NCBI RefSeq assembly: GCF_001458175.1
Contig: NZ_CYPW01000009.1
Location: 1-64,000, forward strand
Reading direction: 5' to 3'
Length of the DNA: 64,000 nt
DNA from: Shimia marina
Lineage (GTDB): Bacteria > Pseudomonadota > Alphaproteobacteria > Rhodobacterales > Rhodobacteraceae
In this document: piece after piece, positions 37,333 through 47,634 of the stretch
How positions within the stretch are numbered: position 1 is the first letter of the stretch
Layout of the letters: each line of letters starts with the position of its first letter
Notes under the pieces: model-generated
The model's database searches: none
Told to the model about the DNA's origin: nothing
The model's input: the letters and a program-made list of their open reading frames with translations, nothing else
Position numbers and translations under genes: made by a program

Positions 37333-39849
37333 TCAGTCGCGCGCGCGCAGGATGCGGGCGGGGCGTGTGGCCAGAGAGGGCAGGGCAAAGATCAGACCGG
37401 CCAGAAGGTTTGCCAGAATGCCCGCGCCCAAGATCGTTGCGGCATTGGGCCAGATGACGGCGAAGTCACTCTCCATGACAAATGTCATCACGGCCCAGCC
37501 GCCTGTCACCCCCACGGTCAGAGCCACAGCGCCTGCAGCGGCCCCAAGCAGGGCTGCGCGCCAGGCAAAGCTGCGCAGGATTTGGGGGCGCGTGGCGCCA
37601 ATGGTTTTTAAGACGGCTGCTTCATAGGTGCGCGCGGATTGACCTGCCGCCGCCGCGCCAAAGATCACCAGAAGCCCCGTGAGCAGGATGGTGGAGGCAC
37701 CGTAAGTGGTGGCATTGGCCAGCTGCGCCACGAGGCGTGAGACCTGTTGGGCGGCGTCCCGCACATGGATGGCGGTGACATTTGGGTAGTCTTCGGACAC
37801 AGATTTTAACAAGGCGGCCTCTGACGCTGGCTCCGCATAGACGGTTGCGATGAAGCTGTGCGGGGCCCCCGCGAGAGCGGCTTCGTTCATGACCAGAATA
37901 AAGCCCATGCCGGCGGAGGAGAAATCCACTTCGCGAAAGCTTGTGACGATGCCTTCGATGTCGCGGCCGAGAATGTTGACGGTCATGCTGTCCCCCAGCT
38001 CAAGACCCATTTCCAGCGCTTCTTCTTCGGCAAAGCTGATCTGAGGTGTGCCTGCGTGATCTGGATCCCACCAGGTCCCGGCGGTCAGCTTGGTGTTTTC
38101 CGGCATGTCACCGGCGTAGGTGACGCCGCGATCGCCTCGGATGACCCAATGATCGCCCGCGACGTTTTTGGCGGGCATGCCATTGATGCGGGTGATCACA
38201 CCGCGCAGCATGGGCGCGGTTTCGACTTTGTTGATTGTTGGGGTGTTACGCCAGTTGTCTTGCAGGGCGGGCATCTGATCGCGTTGGATGTCCACAAAGA
38301 AGAATGAGGGCGCGACCTCTGGCAAGTCGCTGGCAATGGCGTTGCGCAGATTGCCATCCACCTGTCCGACTGTGGCCAAAACGCTGAGACCCAGGCCAAG
38401 AGAGAGGATCACCGGAGTTGTAGCATCGCCTGCGCGGCCCAGAGACTGTACCGCCCACCTCAGTTCTGGACGTTTGGGCGACAGGCGGCGCAAACCGGCG
38501 CGCAGACCTGCGCCCGCCAAAGAGAGCGCGATCATGGCAATGGCCACGCCCGCTGCAAACCAGAGCGTCAGGCGCGTCGAGCCTGACAGCCAGCTGGCGA
38601 GCCCCAACAGCAGCGCGATGAGCAGAGCCGTTGCAAGCACAAAGCGGGGGGCGGGGAAGGGGCGGTTTTGGCCCAGTTGATCGCGAAACAGCGCGCTGGG
38701 ACGGACATTTTCCACCTGTGCCAGCGGCCAAAGCGTGAAGATGGCGGCTGCAAGTGCCCCATAGAGTGCCGCTTCCATCAGGGGGATCGGATAGAGATGA
38801 AATTTTGCCGGGAAGGGCAAGAGGGTTTCAATCACCGGGCCCAGCAGGATGGGCAGAGCTGCGCCGAGTAACACCCCTGCGGCAATGCCAATCAAGGCGA
38901 CGAAGCCGATTTGTAAAAAGTAGCTTAGAAAGATCGTGCTGCGCTCGGCCCCAAGGCTGCGCAGTGTCGCGATGGTTTCGGTCTTGCGTGCCAGATAGGC
39001 GCGGATCGCGGTGGAGATGCCGACGCCGCCCACCGCAAGACCGGCAAGTCCTACAAGGATCAGGAATGCGCCAAAGCGTTCCACAAATCGAGTGATGCCC
39101 GGCGCGCCATTGCGGCTGTCTCGCCAGCGCAGGCCCGTGCTTTCGAATTGAGCACGTGCATCCGCCTCCAATGCGGCGAGGTCGGCCTGATCCGGCAGCA
39201 TGAGCCGGTAATGGCTTGTAAACAGCGTGCCGGGCGCAAGCAGCCCGCTTTGTGCGAGGTCTTGGGTGCGGACAATGGCGCGGGGGGCGAAATTGAACCC
39301 GCCAGCGGTGTCAGGTTCCCGCTCCAGACGGGCGGTGAGCAGAAACACCTGTGTGCCCAACTGGAAGCTGTCTCCAATGTTGAGCGCCAGACGATCAGCC
39401 AGCAATCCATGCAAAACCGCGCCGGGCAGGTTGCCCTTTCCTGCAAGCGCGGTCGCTATGGGAATGTCAGGGCTGAGGGCAACGCGACCGACGAGAGGGT
39501 AGGCGTCATCCACAGCCTTGACCTGCGCAAGGGCGCGTTCCGTGCCAGCCTCTTTGGGCACCACAACCATGGAGCGGAAATCAATGATTTCTGAGCTGTC
39601 TTCGGTGTTTTCCACCATCCATGCGCGCTCTTCATCGGTGGCGCGACGATAGGTGAAACTCATCTCAGCATCACCGCCAAGCAATGTGGCGCCTTCGGAG
39701 GCGAGGCCTGTTTGAATGGCGCTGCGTACCGATCCAATGGCGGCGATGGTGGTGACGCCGAGGATCAGGCAGGCGAGGAAAACAGCAAATCCACGCAGTC
39801 CGCCGCGGATCTCCCGTCGCGCGATGCGGCTGGCCGCGACGACACTCAT
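37333..39849 (-). CDS. ABC transporter permease (YbbP/FtsX-like)
   Basis: 838 residues with about ten membrane segments. The fold begins with an N-terminal helix and a large periplasmic domain (residues about 50-250), then four-helix bundles typical of MacB/FtsX-type permeases, with a second periplasmic domain near 490-680. A final helix cluster ends RPARILRARD. It overlaps the ATPase gene by four bases, so they form one exporter. Relatives are lipid- or lipoprotein-directed exporters (YbbAP); the substrate is unknown. The TesA-like esterase is divergent from the ATPase gene, the same arrangement known in E. coli. Confidence 0.88.
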   Translation of the reverse strand: MSVVAASRIARREIRGGLRGFAVFLACLILGVTTIAAIGSVRSAIQTGLASEGATLLGGDAEMSFTYRRATDEERAWMVENTEDSSEIIDFRSMVVVPKEAGTERALAQVKAVDDAYPLVGRVALSPDIPIATALAGKGNLPGAVLHGLLADRLALNIGDSFQLGTQVFLLTARLEREPDTAGGFNFAPRAIVRTQDLAQSGLLAPGTLFTSHYRLMLPDQADLAALEADARAQFESTGLRWRDSRNGAPGITRFVERFGAFLILVGLAGLAVGGVGISTAIRAYLARKTETIATLRSLGAERSTIFLSYFLQIGFVALIGIAAGVLLGAALPILLGPVIETLLPFPAKFHLYPIPLMEAALYGALAAAIFTLWPLAQVENVRPSALFRDQLGQNRPFPAPRFVLATALLIALLLGLASWLSGSTRLTLWFAAGVAIAMIALSLAGAGLRAGLRRLSPKRPELRWAVQSLGRAGDATTPVILSLGLGLSVLATVGQVDGNLRNAIASDLPEVAPSFFFVDIQRDQMPALQDNWRNTPTINKVETAPMLRGVITRINGMPAKNVAGDHWVIRGDRGVTYAGDMPENTKLTAGTWWDPDHAGTPQISFAEEEALEMGLELGDSMTVNILGRDIEGIVTSFREVDFSSAGMGFILVMNEAALAGAPHSFIATVYAEPASEAALLKSVSEDYPNVTAIHVRDAAQQVSRLVAQLANATTYGASTILLTGLLVIFGAAAAGQSARTYEAAVLKTIGATRPQILRSFAWRAALLGAAAGAVALTVGVTGGWAVMTFVMESDFAVIWPNAATILGAGILANLLAGLIFALPSLATRPARILRARD

Positions 39850-40541
39850 GCGCGGGCCTCAACAGGTGTCAGGGCGCTGTCGATGCGGCCATCTTTCAGG
39901 CGCACAACGCGTTCGCAGCGTGCGGCAAGCGCATTGGAATGGGTGACCAGAACCAAAGTTGTGTTGCGTGTTGCGTGCAGATCAAACAGCAGATCCATGA
40001 TGGTCTCGCCTGTGGAATGATCCAGATTACCGGTGGGTTCATCCGCCAGAAGCAGGCGCGGAGAGGGGGCGCAGGCCCGCGCCAGCGCCACGCGCTGTTG
40101 CTCGCCGCCAGACATCTGTGAGGGGTAGTGCTCGGCGCGATGGGCCAGACCCACGGCCGCGAGCTCCGCTTTGGCGCGCTCCTGTGCGTCTTTGCGACCT
40201 GCCAGTTCCAGAGGGGTTGCGACGTTTTCAAGAGCGGTCATGGTTGGGATCAGGTGGAAGTTTTGGAACACCACCCCCATGTGCGCGCGGCGAAACCGGG
40301 CCAGCGCATCTTCGTCCATCGCGGAGAGATCATGGTCCAGCGCGGTGATGGTGCCGGATGTGGCCTGCTCAAGCCCGCCCATCAGCATAAGCAGCGAAGA
40401 TTTCCCGGATCCGGAGGGGCCAACCAGCGCCAAAGTCTCACCGGATTGAACATCCAATGTAATGCCATGCAAGATTTCTATCCGTCCGGCATTGCTATCC
40501 AGCGCCAAAGTCGCATCTTGGAGGGAGAGAATAGAGGACAT
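39846..40541 (-). CDS. ABC transporter ATP-binding protein (YbbA-like)
   Basis: 231 residues. Walker A is [16 protein letters not shown], the signature is [13 protein letters not shown], and Walker B is [13 protein letters not shown]. The subfamily is LolD/MacB-type, matched by its partner permease. The two genes overlap (ATGA). Its start codon is only 18 bases from the divergent esterase start, so promoters must overlap coding sequence of the other gene or be leaderless. Confidence 0.93.
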   Translation of the reverse strand: MSSILSLQDATLALDSNAGRIEILHGITLDVQSGETLALVGPSGSGKSSLLMLMGGLEQATSGTITALDHDLSAMDEDALARFRRAHMGVVFQNFHLIPTMTALENVATPLELAGRKDAQERAKAELAAVGLAHRAEHYPSQMSGGEQQRVALARACAPSPRLLLADEPTGNLDHSTGETIMDLLFDLHATRNTTLVLVTHSNALAARCERVVRLKDGRIDSALTPVEARA

Positions 40542-40559
40542 GAAAGAGGCCGCCTGTTG

Positions 40560-41234
40560 ATGAAATTTTCTTTTCTATATGGGGCGCTTGTGCGTCGGGG
40601 CAAGGCGCTGGCGTTGAGCATTTTAGCGGTTCCGCTAACCGCTTGGTCAGCATTGGCGGAGCCTGTGGTGGTGGCGGCTTTGGGCGACAGCCTGACGCAT
40701 GGCTACGGGGTTGCGCAGGAGGCGGGCTTTGTGCCGCAACTGGAAAGCTGGCTACGCGGGCATGGGCTGGATGTCATGGTGCAGAATGCAGGTGTGTCGG
40801 GGGACACCACACAGGGTGGTCTGGCGCGCGTGGGCTGGACCCTTGGGCCGGATGTGGATGCCATGATTGTCACGCTTGGGGGCAATGATGCGCTGCGCGG
40901 GGTGGATCCTGCGGTCAGCAAAGCCAATCTCGCGGGCATCATTGAGGCCGGTCAGGCCGCGGATGTGGATGTGTTGCTGGTTGGGGTTGAGGCCCCGATG
41001 AATTTTGGCGCGGATTACAAACAGGCGTTTGACGGCATGTATGGGGCCTTGGCCACGCAATATGACGTGTCGCTTGCGCCGGATTTCTTTGCGGCCATTC
41101 GGTATCTTCCTGCTGACGAGCTGCGCGGGCTGATGCAGGCGGATGGGATTCACCCCAATGCAGAGGGTGTGGCAAGGATTGTCCCCGAGTTGGGCCCCTA
41201 TGTGGTGCAACTGCTTGAGATGCAGTCGCGATAG
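40560..41234 (+). CDS. tesA: Exported SGNH-family esterase/lysophospholipase (TesA-like)
   Basis: 224 residues from the ATG at 40560. A signal peptide (LALSILAVPLTAWSALA) exports it. Block I is AALGDSLTHGYG (nucleophile Ser), block III GGNDALRG, and block V DGIHPNAEG with the catalytic Asp/His. This set defines the arylesterase/thioesterase I (TesA) branch. It hydrolyses fatty-acyl esters or thioesters in the periplasm. The position divergent to a YbbA/YbbP pair repeats the E. coli tesA-ybbA-ybbP arrangement. Confidence 0.92.
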   Translation: MKFSFLYGALVRRGKALALSILAVPLTAWSALAEPVVVAALGDSLTHGYGVAQEAGFVPQLESWLRGHGLDVMVQNAGVSGDTTQGGLARVGWTLGPDVDAMIVTLGGNDALRGVDPAVSKANLAGIIEAGQAADVDVLLVGVEAPMNFGADYKQAFDGMYGALATQYDVSLAPDFFAAIRYLPADELRGLMQADGIHPNAEGVARIVPELGPYVVQLLEMQSR

Positions 41235-41264
41235 GAGCCGAAAGCGCGGGGGGAAATTGACGCG

Positions 41265-42044
41265 TCAGGCGGCCAGATCAATCCAAACCGGCACGTGGTC
41301 GGAGGGTTTGGAACGTCCGCGTTCTTCCTTGTCAATCTGGCAGTCGAGCAGCAGATCCGCGCATTGCGGGCTGAGCAGGAAATGGTCGATGCGGATGCCG
41401 TTATTGCGGTTCCATGCGCCGGCCTGATAGTCCCAGAAAGAATACATGCCAGCCATCTTGTTTCGCGCGCGGAACGCCTCGGTCAGGCCGAGGTTGAGCA
41501 ATCGGCGATAGGCGGCGCGGCTTTCAGGGCGGGCGAGGGCGTCCTCCTGCCAGTCTTCGGGTTTGGCGGCGTCCTCATCTTGGGGAATGATGTTGTAGTC
41601 TCCGGCCATCAGGAAGGGTTCTTCTTGCGCCAGAAGGGTTTCGGCACGGGCCTGAAGGCGTTTCATCCACGCCAGTTTATAGTCATACTTTGGTCCCGGG
41701 GCGGGATTGCCATTGGGCAGGTAGAGGCCGCACACACGGATGGGCCTTTCGCCCATCACAGTGGCTTCAATATAGCGCGCCTGTTCGTCATTATCGTCGC
41801 CGGGCAGGCCTCGGGTCACATCTTCCAGCGGCAGTTTGGAGAGAATGGCAACGCCGTTGAAGCTTTTCATGCCATGGGTTTCGACAGTGTAGCCACGTTC
41901 TTCGAAGATTTCCCGCGGGAAAGCCTCATCAACGGATTTGATTTCCTGCAAGAGCGCCACATCCGGCTGCGCCTCATCAAGCCAGCGCGGCAGGGTTTCA
42001 ATGCGCGCCTTGATGCCGTTGATGTTGAAAGTGGCGATTTTCAT
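41265..42044 (-). CDS. xthA: Exodeoxyribonuclease III / AP endonuclease
   Basis: 259 residues; repairs abasic sites and removes 3' blocking groups in DNA. The metal and catalytic residues lie in order: FNINGIKAR (Asn7), QEIKSVDEAFP (Glu34), YLPNGNP, AGDYNIIPQ (Asp/Asn) and PSDHVPVWI (terminal Asp-His). Length is typical for XthA. Single gene in the minus orientation, convergent with the esterase. Confidence 0.95.
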   Translation of the reverse strand: MKIATFNINGIKARIETLPRWLDEAQPDVALLQEIKSVDEAFPREIFEERGYTVETHGMKSFNGVAILSKLPLEDVTRGLPGDDNDEQARYIEATVMGERPIRVCGLYLPNGNPAPGPKYDYKLAWMKRLQARAETLLAQEEPFLMAGDYNIIPQDEDAAKPEDWQEDALARPESRAAYRRLLNLGLTEAFRARNKMAGMYSFWDYQAGAWNRNNGIRIDHFLLSPQCADLLLDCQIDKEERGRSKPSDHVPVWIDLAA

Positions 42045-42143
42045 GCTGCGCTCCTGTCTGCTGGATGGCTGTATCTATCCAGCCATGGGCGGGAACCACA
42101 AGGGGGAAGCCGCCACAATAGCAGGCAGGCGCGACATCGCAGG

Positions 42144-42467
42144 TTACATGGAGAAGCTGGTGCCGCAGCCACAGGAGCTTGTGGCATTGGGGTTGTTGAT
42201 CACAAACCGCGCGCCAATCAATTCTTCGGTAAAGTCGATCACCGCATCTGCGAGGAAGGGCAGAGAGATGCTGTCCACCAGAACCTTTTCTCCTGCGCCT
42301 TCCAGCACAAGGTCATCTTCTTTCTGCGTGTCGAGCTTGATTTCATACTGAAATCCGGAGCATCCGCCCCCCTCAACCGCCACGCGCAGGGCCTGACCTT
42401 GATCGGCGGCCCCAATCTCTGCGAGTCTTTCGAAGGCTCTTTCGGTCACTTTAGGAGGCAACTGCAT
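42144..42467 (-). CDS. erpA: Iron-sulfur cluster insertion protein (ErpA/HesB type)
   Basis: 107 residues from MQLPPKVTERA; the frame opens to 42560. The three cluster-binding cysteines are in GGCSGFQY and SSCGCGTSF. These A-type carriers accept clusters from the SUF or ISC machinery and deliver them to targets. It starts 93 bases from the divergent dgt gene. The family N-terminus fixes the start. Confidence 0.93.
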   Translation of the reverse strand: MQLPPKVTERAFERLAEIGAADQGQALRVAVEGGGCSGFQYEIKLDTQKEDDLVLEGAGEKVLVDSISLPFLADAVIDFTEELIGARFVINNPNATSSCGCGTSFSM

Positions 42468-42560
42468 GATTTTTTGTCCTATTCGCACGATTTGCCCGGT
42501 TCCTTGAGGGGGCAAAACCCAATATAGAAAAGCTAAGGACAGGCTACAAGGACCTCGCAC

Positions 42561-43700
42561 ATGTATGCGCCCTATGCCTCAGATCCGGCACGCGCCAAGG
42601 GGCGGCGTTTTCCGGAAGAGGAAAGCAGTTTTCGGTCGTCTTTTCAAAGAGACCGGGATCGGATCATTCACGCCAGCGCGTTTCGGCGGCTCAAGCACAA
42701 AACACAGGTGTTTGTGGAGCATGAAGGCGATTATTTCCGCACCCGGCTGACCCATTCTATTGAGGTGGCGCAGGTGGCGCGCACCATTGCGGGCGCGCTT
42801 GGGCTCAATCAGGAGATCACGGAGGCCATTGCACTGGCACATGACCTTGGGCACACGCCTTTTGGCCATACCGGTGAGGACGCACTGCATGCTTTGATGG
42901 CCCCATATGGGGGCTTTGATCACAACGCACAGGCCGTGCGGATTGTGACATCTCTGGAACGGCACTACGCGGATTTTGATGGGCTGAACCTCACTTGGGA
43001 AACACTGGAAGGCATCGCCAAGCACAATGGGCCGGTGACAGGCGCGCTGCCCTATGCCTTGGCTGATTACAATGCGGTGCATGATCTTGAGCTGCACACA
43101 CATGCCAGTGCCGAGGCGCAGGTTGCGGCGCTGGCCGATGATGTGGCCTACAACAACCATGATCTGCATGATGGTTTGCGCGCAGGTCTGTTTACGGAAG
43201 AGGAAATCTGCCATCTGCCCATCGTGGGAGAGGCCTTTGCCGAGGTGGACAGGATTTATCCCGGTTTAGAGCATATTCGCCGCCGTCATGAGGCCCTGCG
43301 CCTGGTGTTTGGCGTGATGGTCGGAGATGTGATCGACACATCACGCCAAAATCTGGCCGAAGTGGGTCCGCAATCCGTGGAAGAGTTGCGCGCCTGTGGC
43401 AGGCCCATGGTGCAGTTTTCCGCCGCGCTTTGGCAGGATCTCAAGCAGATCCGCGCGTTTTTGTTCAGCCGTATGTATCGTGCGCCTTCCGTGGTTGAGA
43501 TGCGCAAGAAGGTGACTTTGGTGGTGGAAGAGCTGTTCCCGCTCTTTCTCAAAGACCCGATGTTGTTGCCAGAGCGTTGGCATCCGGATCTGGAGCATTG
43601 TCAGGATGAAACGGCGATTGCGCGCAAAGTGTCGGACTATATTTCCGGGATGACAGACCGATATGCGCTGCAGCAACATGCGCGGCTTGTTGGCGAGTAG
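42561..43700 (+). CDS. dgt: Deoxyguanosinetriphosphate triphosphohydrolase-like protein
   Basis: 379 residues. The HD-domain metal ligands are TRLTHSIEVAQ, ALAHDLGHTPFGHTG and ALADDVAYNNHD, the family signature. It converts dGTP to deoxyguanosine and tripolyphosphate in the cytoplasm and so helps balance nucleotide pools. The length is that of the short, non-E. coli type common in alphaproteobacteria. It opens the run dgt-argS-SPOR-nagZ-scpAB. Confidence 0.94.
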   Translation: MYAPYASDPARAKGRRFPEEESSFRSSFQRDRDRIIHASAFRRLKHKTQVFVEHEGDYFRTRLTHSIEVAQVARTIAGALGLNQEITEAIALAHDLGHTPFGHTGEDALHALMAPYGGFDHNAQAVRIVTSLERHYADFDGLNLTWETLEGIAKHNGPVTGALPYALADYNAVHDLELHTHASAEAQVAALADDVAYNNHDLHDGLRAGLFTEEEICHLPIVGEAFAEVDRIYPGLEHIRRRHEALRLVFGVMVGDVIDTSRQNLAEVGPQSVEELRACGRPMVQFSAALWQDLKQIRAFLFSRMYRAPSVVEMRKKVTLVVEELFPLFLKDPMLLPERWHPDLEHCQDETAIARKVSDYISGMTDRYALQQHARLVGE

Positions 43701-43775
43701 CGTTGACGTGGCGGATTAGGGTGGTAAACCAGCGCAAATCCAAAAAAGACCATAACACATACATAGGACGGTCTG

Positions 43776-45521
43776 ATGAACCTGTTTTCCGAAATCCGCG
43801 CGCTTGTGATTGAGGCGCTGGAAGCGATGCAAGCCGAAGGCAAGCTGCCTGAAGGACTGGACTTTAAAAACGTGGCTGTTGAGCCGCCCCGCGATGCGTT
43901 GCATGGGGATATGGCCACCAATGCCGCGATGGTGCTGGCCAAACCTGCCAAGATGAAACCACGCGACATTGCCGATGTGCTCGCAGGAAAGCTCGCCGAA
44001 GACGCACGTGTCTCTGTTGCGGAAGTCGCCGGTCCGGGCTTTTTGAACCTGCGGCTGGCACCGGTGCTGTGGCAAAATGTGATCAAGGCCGCGCTTGAGG
44101 CAGGGCAGGACTTTGGCCGCTCTGCCATGGGCGCAGATAAAAAGGTCAACGTTGAATATGTTTCTGCCAACCCCACCGGCCCACTGCATGTTGGGCACAC
44201 CCGCGGTGCTGTGTTTGGGGATGCGCTGGCATCGCTGCTGGATTTTGTCGGCTATGATGTGACGCGGGAGTATTACATCAACGATGGGGGCGCGCAGGTG
44301 GATGTGCTCGCCCGGTCGTCTTACCTGCGGTATCTGGAGCAGCACGGGGAAACCGTTGAATTTCCAGAGGGCACCTATCCGGGGGATTACCTGATTGAGG
44401 TTGGCGAAAAGCTGAAGGCGCAATATGGCGACAAATTTGTCGGCCAGCCAGAAGAGGTTTGGCTGAAAGAGATCCGCGAATTTGCCACCGAAGCCATGAT
44501 GGATCTGATCCGTGCCGACCTTAAGGCGTTGGGCGTGGAGATGGATGTGTTCTTCTCCGAAAAGTCGCTTTATGGTACCGGTCGCATCGAAGGAGCGCTG
44601 GAAACGCTTGAAAACAAAGGCTTGATCTACGAAGGCGTACTTGAGCCGCCAAAAGGCAAAAAGCCCGAAGACTGGGAGCCGCGTGAGCAGACCCTGTTCC
44701 GCTCCACAGACCATGGCGACGACGTGGACCGCCCTGTGAAGAAATCTGATGGCAGCTGGACCTATTTTGCGCCAGACATCGCTTATCACTATGACAAGGT
44801 CACCCGCGACTTTGACGCGCTGATCGATGTGTTTGGTGCCGATCATGGCGGCTATGTGAAACGCATGAAGGCCGCGGTTTCTGCGCTGTCAGATGGTCAG
44901 GTGCCTCTGGACATCAAGCTGACCCAGTTGGTGAAGCTCTTCAAAAACGGCGAGCCGTTCAAGATGTCCAAGCGGGCCGGAACATTTGTGACCCTGCGCG
45001 ATGTTGTCGATCAGGTGGGGCCGGATGTGACCCGCTTTGTGATGCTGACCCGCAAAAACGATGCGCCGCTGGACTTTGATTTTGACAAGGTTCTGGAGCA
45101 ATCTAAAGACAACCCTGTGTTCTATGTGCAATATGCCCATGCGCGGGTCTGTTCCGTGATCCGCAAAGCCGAGGCCGCTGGGATTTCCGTGGATGATAGC
45201 ACATTGCTGGCTGCGGATCTGACCAAGCTGGACAGCGATGCGGAGATCAATGTGGCCAAGAAGGTTGCGGAATGGCCACGCCTTGTGGAGATTGCCGGAC
45301 GCACCAATGAGCCGCACCGGATTGCCTTCTATCTATATGAATTGGCAAGCGAATTGCACAGCCACTACAAGAAGGGTGATGAGGATCACAGCCTGCGCTT
45401 CCTGCAAGAAGGTGATGCGGCGGCGTCTCAGGCGAAAATCGGCCTCGCACGTGCCGTGGCCGTTGTTATTTCCGCAGGTCTTGGTATTCTGGGTGTAACT
45501 CCGGCGCAAGAGATGCGCTAA
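43776..45521 (+). CDS. argS: Arginyl-tRNA synthetase
   Basis: 581 residues; charges tRNA-Arg. Class I HIGH motif is [21 protein letters not shown] motif is [11 protein letters not shown]. An N-terminal Arg-tRNA-binding domain (residues 1-90) and the C-terminal DALR anticodon domain are recognised. The start [11 protein letters not shown] is the first ATG. It is followed at 90 bases by the SPOR-domain protein gene, as in related genomes. Confidence 0.97.
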   Translation: MNLFSEIRALVIEALEAMQAEGKLPEGLDFKNVAVEPPRDALHGDMATNAAMVLAKPAKMKPRDIADVLAGKLAEDARVSVAEVAGPGFLNLRLAPVLWQNVIKAALEAGQDFGRSAMGADKKVNVEYVSANPTGPLHVGHTRGAVFGDALASLLDFVGYDVTREYYINDGGAQVDVLARSSYLRYLEQHGETVEFPEGTYPGDYLIEVGEKLKAQYGDKFVGQPEEVWLKEIREFATEAMMDLIRADLKALGVEMDVFFSEKSLYGTGRIEGALETLENKGLIYEGVLEPPKGKKPEDWEPREQTLFRSTDHGDDVDRPVKKSDGSWTYFAPDIAYHYDKVTRDFDALIDVFGADHGGYVKRMKAAVSALSDGQVPLDIKLTQLVKLFKNGEPFKMSKRAGTFVTLRDVVDQVGPDVTRFVMLTRKNDAPLDFDFDKVLEQSKDNPVFYVQYAHARVCSVIRKAEAAGISVDDSTLLAADLTKLDSDAEINVAKKVAEWPRLVEIAGRTNEPHRIAFYLYELASELHSHYKKGDEDHSLRFLQEGDAAASQAKIGLARAVAVVISAGLGILGVTPAQEMR

Positions 45522-45610
45522 AGCTGCACGTTCGTCGGGGTTGAGGACAAGGCAAGACGACCCCGGCGACACCGCTTCACAGCTGGTGGAAAACGGGCAG
45601 TGAGGCAAAA

Positions 45611-46630
45611 ATGGCAGAAATTCCGATGGGTGCGCCGCACGCACCCAAAGGCGAATCCCCGAATGCGGCGCTTCTTGTGAACCGAGCTGGCATGGTCATG
45701 TCTTTGGCGTTGGTCGCTGGAACATGTGTCTGGGGGTATAAAATTTTGTCCCGCGATGTCAGTGGCGTGCCAGTTGTGCGTGCGCTGGAAGGCCCGATGC
45801 GGGTGCAGCCCGAAGATCCGGGTGGGCGCCTTGCCGGGCATCAGGGGTTGATGGTCAATAAGGTTGCTGCCGATGGCAGCGCAGCTGGCCCAGCGGATCA
45901 GGTGATTGTTGCGCCGCCTCCGATTGCCATCACTGAGCGTGACATCGTGGATGCCTCCGCTGTGGAGGCCGCGGTTGTTGCTGCAGCGGCTGAGATCGCA
46001 GCGCAGGTGCCTGCGGTTGATAGCGAAACACTTGAGGTGGAGACGCCAGCCCCCATCGTGGCTCCTGAACCTTTGGATGTAAGCGCGCCGCTGTCTGTCG
46101 AAGAGCTGGCGGCCCAACTGGCCGCAGGCGCCACGCCTCTGGAAGCGGTTGAAGCGACGGAAACGCAGCCCGTGCAGGCCTCTCTTTCTGTTCCAGAAAG
46201 CGAAACTGTCGCGGTGGACGCGCAACCAGCACCTCAGGTGCAGGGTGGCCTGAAGCGGTCGCTGCGCCCTGTCTTGCGCCCTGTATCCTTGTCGTCTGCC
46301 GCCTCCAGTCAGCAGATCGCCTCTATTGATGCCGCCGTTGGATCCGTTCTCAAAACGGCCGATCCTTCAACGATTCCTGCCGGCACGCGGCTTGTGCAAC
46401 TGGGGGCCTATGAAAGCACGGAGATTGCCGAAAGAGAGTGGACGCGCTTGCAGACCCGGTTTGAGCCTTATCTCGGGGACAAAACGCGCGTGATTCAGAA
46501 GGCCAGCAGCGGTGGGCGTGTGTTCTATCGTTTGCGCGCCATGGGCTTTGATACCGTGAGTGATGCGCGGCGTTTGTGTTCTGCGCTGAAAGCGGAAAAT
46601 GCGGATTGTATTCCGGTGACCACACGATGA
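45611..46630 (+). CDS. Membrane-anchored SPOR-domain protein
   Basis: 339 residues. A short cytoplasmic start is followed by one transmembrane segment (about residues 28-46, MVMSLALVAGTCVWGYKIL). A long, low-complexity, Ala/Glu/Pro-rich region spans residues 60-220. The C-terminal SPOR domain (residues about 255-335, with GTRLVQLGAYESTEIAEREW and ending SALKAENADCIPV) binds denuded peptidoglycan at division sites. The stop overlaps the nagZ start. It is a likely divisome-associated wall protein. Confidence 0.88.
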   Translation: MAEIPMGAPHAPKGESPNAALLVNRAGMVMSLALVAGTCVWGYKILSRDVSGVPVVRALEGPMRVQPEDPGGRLAGHQGLMVNKVAADGSAAGPADQVIVAPPPIAITERDIVDASAVEAAVVAAAAEIAAQVPAVDSETLEVETPAPIVAPEPLDVSAPLSVEELAAQLAAGATPLEAVEATETQPVQASLSVPESETVAVDAQPAPQVQGGLKRSLRPVLRPVSLSSAASSQQIASIDAAVGSVLKTADPSTIPAGTRLVQLGAYESTEIAEREWTRLQTRFEPYLGDKTRVIQKASSGGRVFYRLRAMGFDTVSDARRLCSALKAENADCIPVTTR

Positions 46631-47610
46631 GCGGTTTCTGCGCTGCCATTTTTGGCTGTGATGGTCTGCGTCTCAGTGAAGAAGAAAAGCAGTTTTTCAA
46701 GGATGTACAGCCGTTTGGCTTCATTCTGTTCGCTCGCAATATTGATACAGCGGATCAGGTAAAGGCCCTATGCGCGGAGTTGCGCGCGACCGTAGGGCAT
46801 GAGGCTCCGATCCTGATTGATCAGGAAGGCGGGCGTGTGCAGCGGTTGCGCGCGCCTTTGGTGCGCGATTGGTTGCCGCCTTTGGAGCAGGTGATGCAGG
46901 CTGGGGAAAAGGCCGAGCGAGCGATGTATCTGCGCTATCGCCTGATTGCGCATGAGCTTATGGCGCTTGGCATTGATGCCAATTGTGCGCCCATGGTGGA
47001 TGTCGCGCGCGATGAGACACATCCGTTTTTGAAAAACCGCTGCTATGGCGCGGATCCTGCGTCGGTGGCACGGATCGGGCGCGCCGTGGCAGAGGGGCTA
47101 TGGGATGGTGGCGTCTATCCCATCCTAAAGCACATGCCCGGACATGGGCGCGCGGTGGTGGACAGCCACAAAGAGCCGCCACGGGTGACTGAATCACAAG
47201 CAGATCTGGAAGGCGATTTTGCACCGTTCCGCGCGCTCAATGACATGCCCATGGGAATGACAGCGCATATTGTTTTTGAAGCGTTAGATGACCGCCCCGC
47301 CACCATTTCAGATAAAATGATGCGCTTCATGCGGGATGATATTGGATTTGGTGGGCTGATCATGACCGATGACATCGGCATGGAAGCCCTGAATGGAACC
47401 GTGGATCAGAGGGCGAAGGCCGCAATTGAGGCTGGGTGTGATGTGATTTTGCATTGCAACGGCAGTTTGGCAGAGCGCAAGGCTGTGGCAGAAGCCATTG
47501 GTGCGATGACCCCTGCAGCACAGGCGCGATCTGAGGCTGTGCTGGCGGCGCGTCGTGCGCCCAAGCCTGTTGACATTGAAGCGCTCGCCGAGGAACTTAA
47601 AGCGCTCTGA
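46627..47610 (+). CDS. nagZ: Beta-N-acetylhexosaminidase (GH3, cell-wall recycling)
   Basis: 327 residues from the ATG that overlaps the SPOR-gene stop. Removes N-acetylglucosamine from anhydro-muropeptides in the cytoplasm. Signature KHMPGHGRAVVDSH near residue 170 carries the acid/base His and Asp loop; the nucleophile is in IMTDDIGMEAL. Substrate-binding DQEGGRVQRL is near the N-terminus. A longer frame reaches back to 46576, but the ATGA start fits the family. Confidence 0.94.
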   Translation: MSGFCAAIFGCDGLRLSEEEKQFFKDVQPFGFILFARNIDTADQVKALCAELRATVGHEAPILIDQEGGRVQRLRAPLVRDWLPPLEQVMQAGEKAERAMYLRYRLIAHELMALGIDANCAPMVDVARDETHPFLKNRCYGADPASVARIGRAVAEGLWDGGVYPILKHMPGHGRAVVDSHKEPPRVTESQADLEGDFAPFRALNDMPMGMTAHIVFEALDDRPATISDKMMRFMRDDIGFGGLIMTDDIGMEALNGTVDQRAKAAIEAGCDVILHCNGSLAERKAVAEAIGAMTPAAQARSEAVLAARRAPKPVDIEALAEELKAL

Positions 47611-47634
47611 CGGGGCGCTTTAAGGGCAGGGGGC

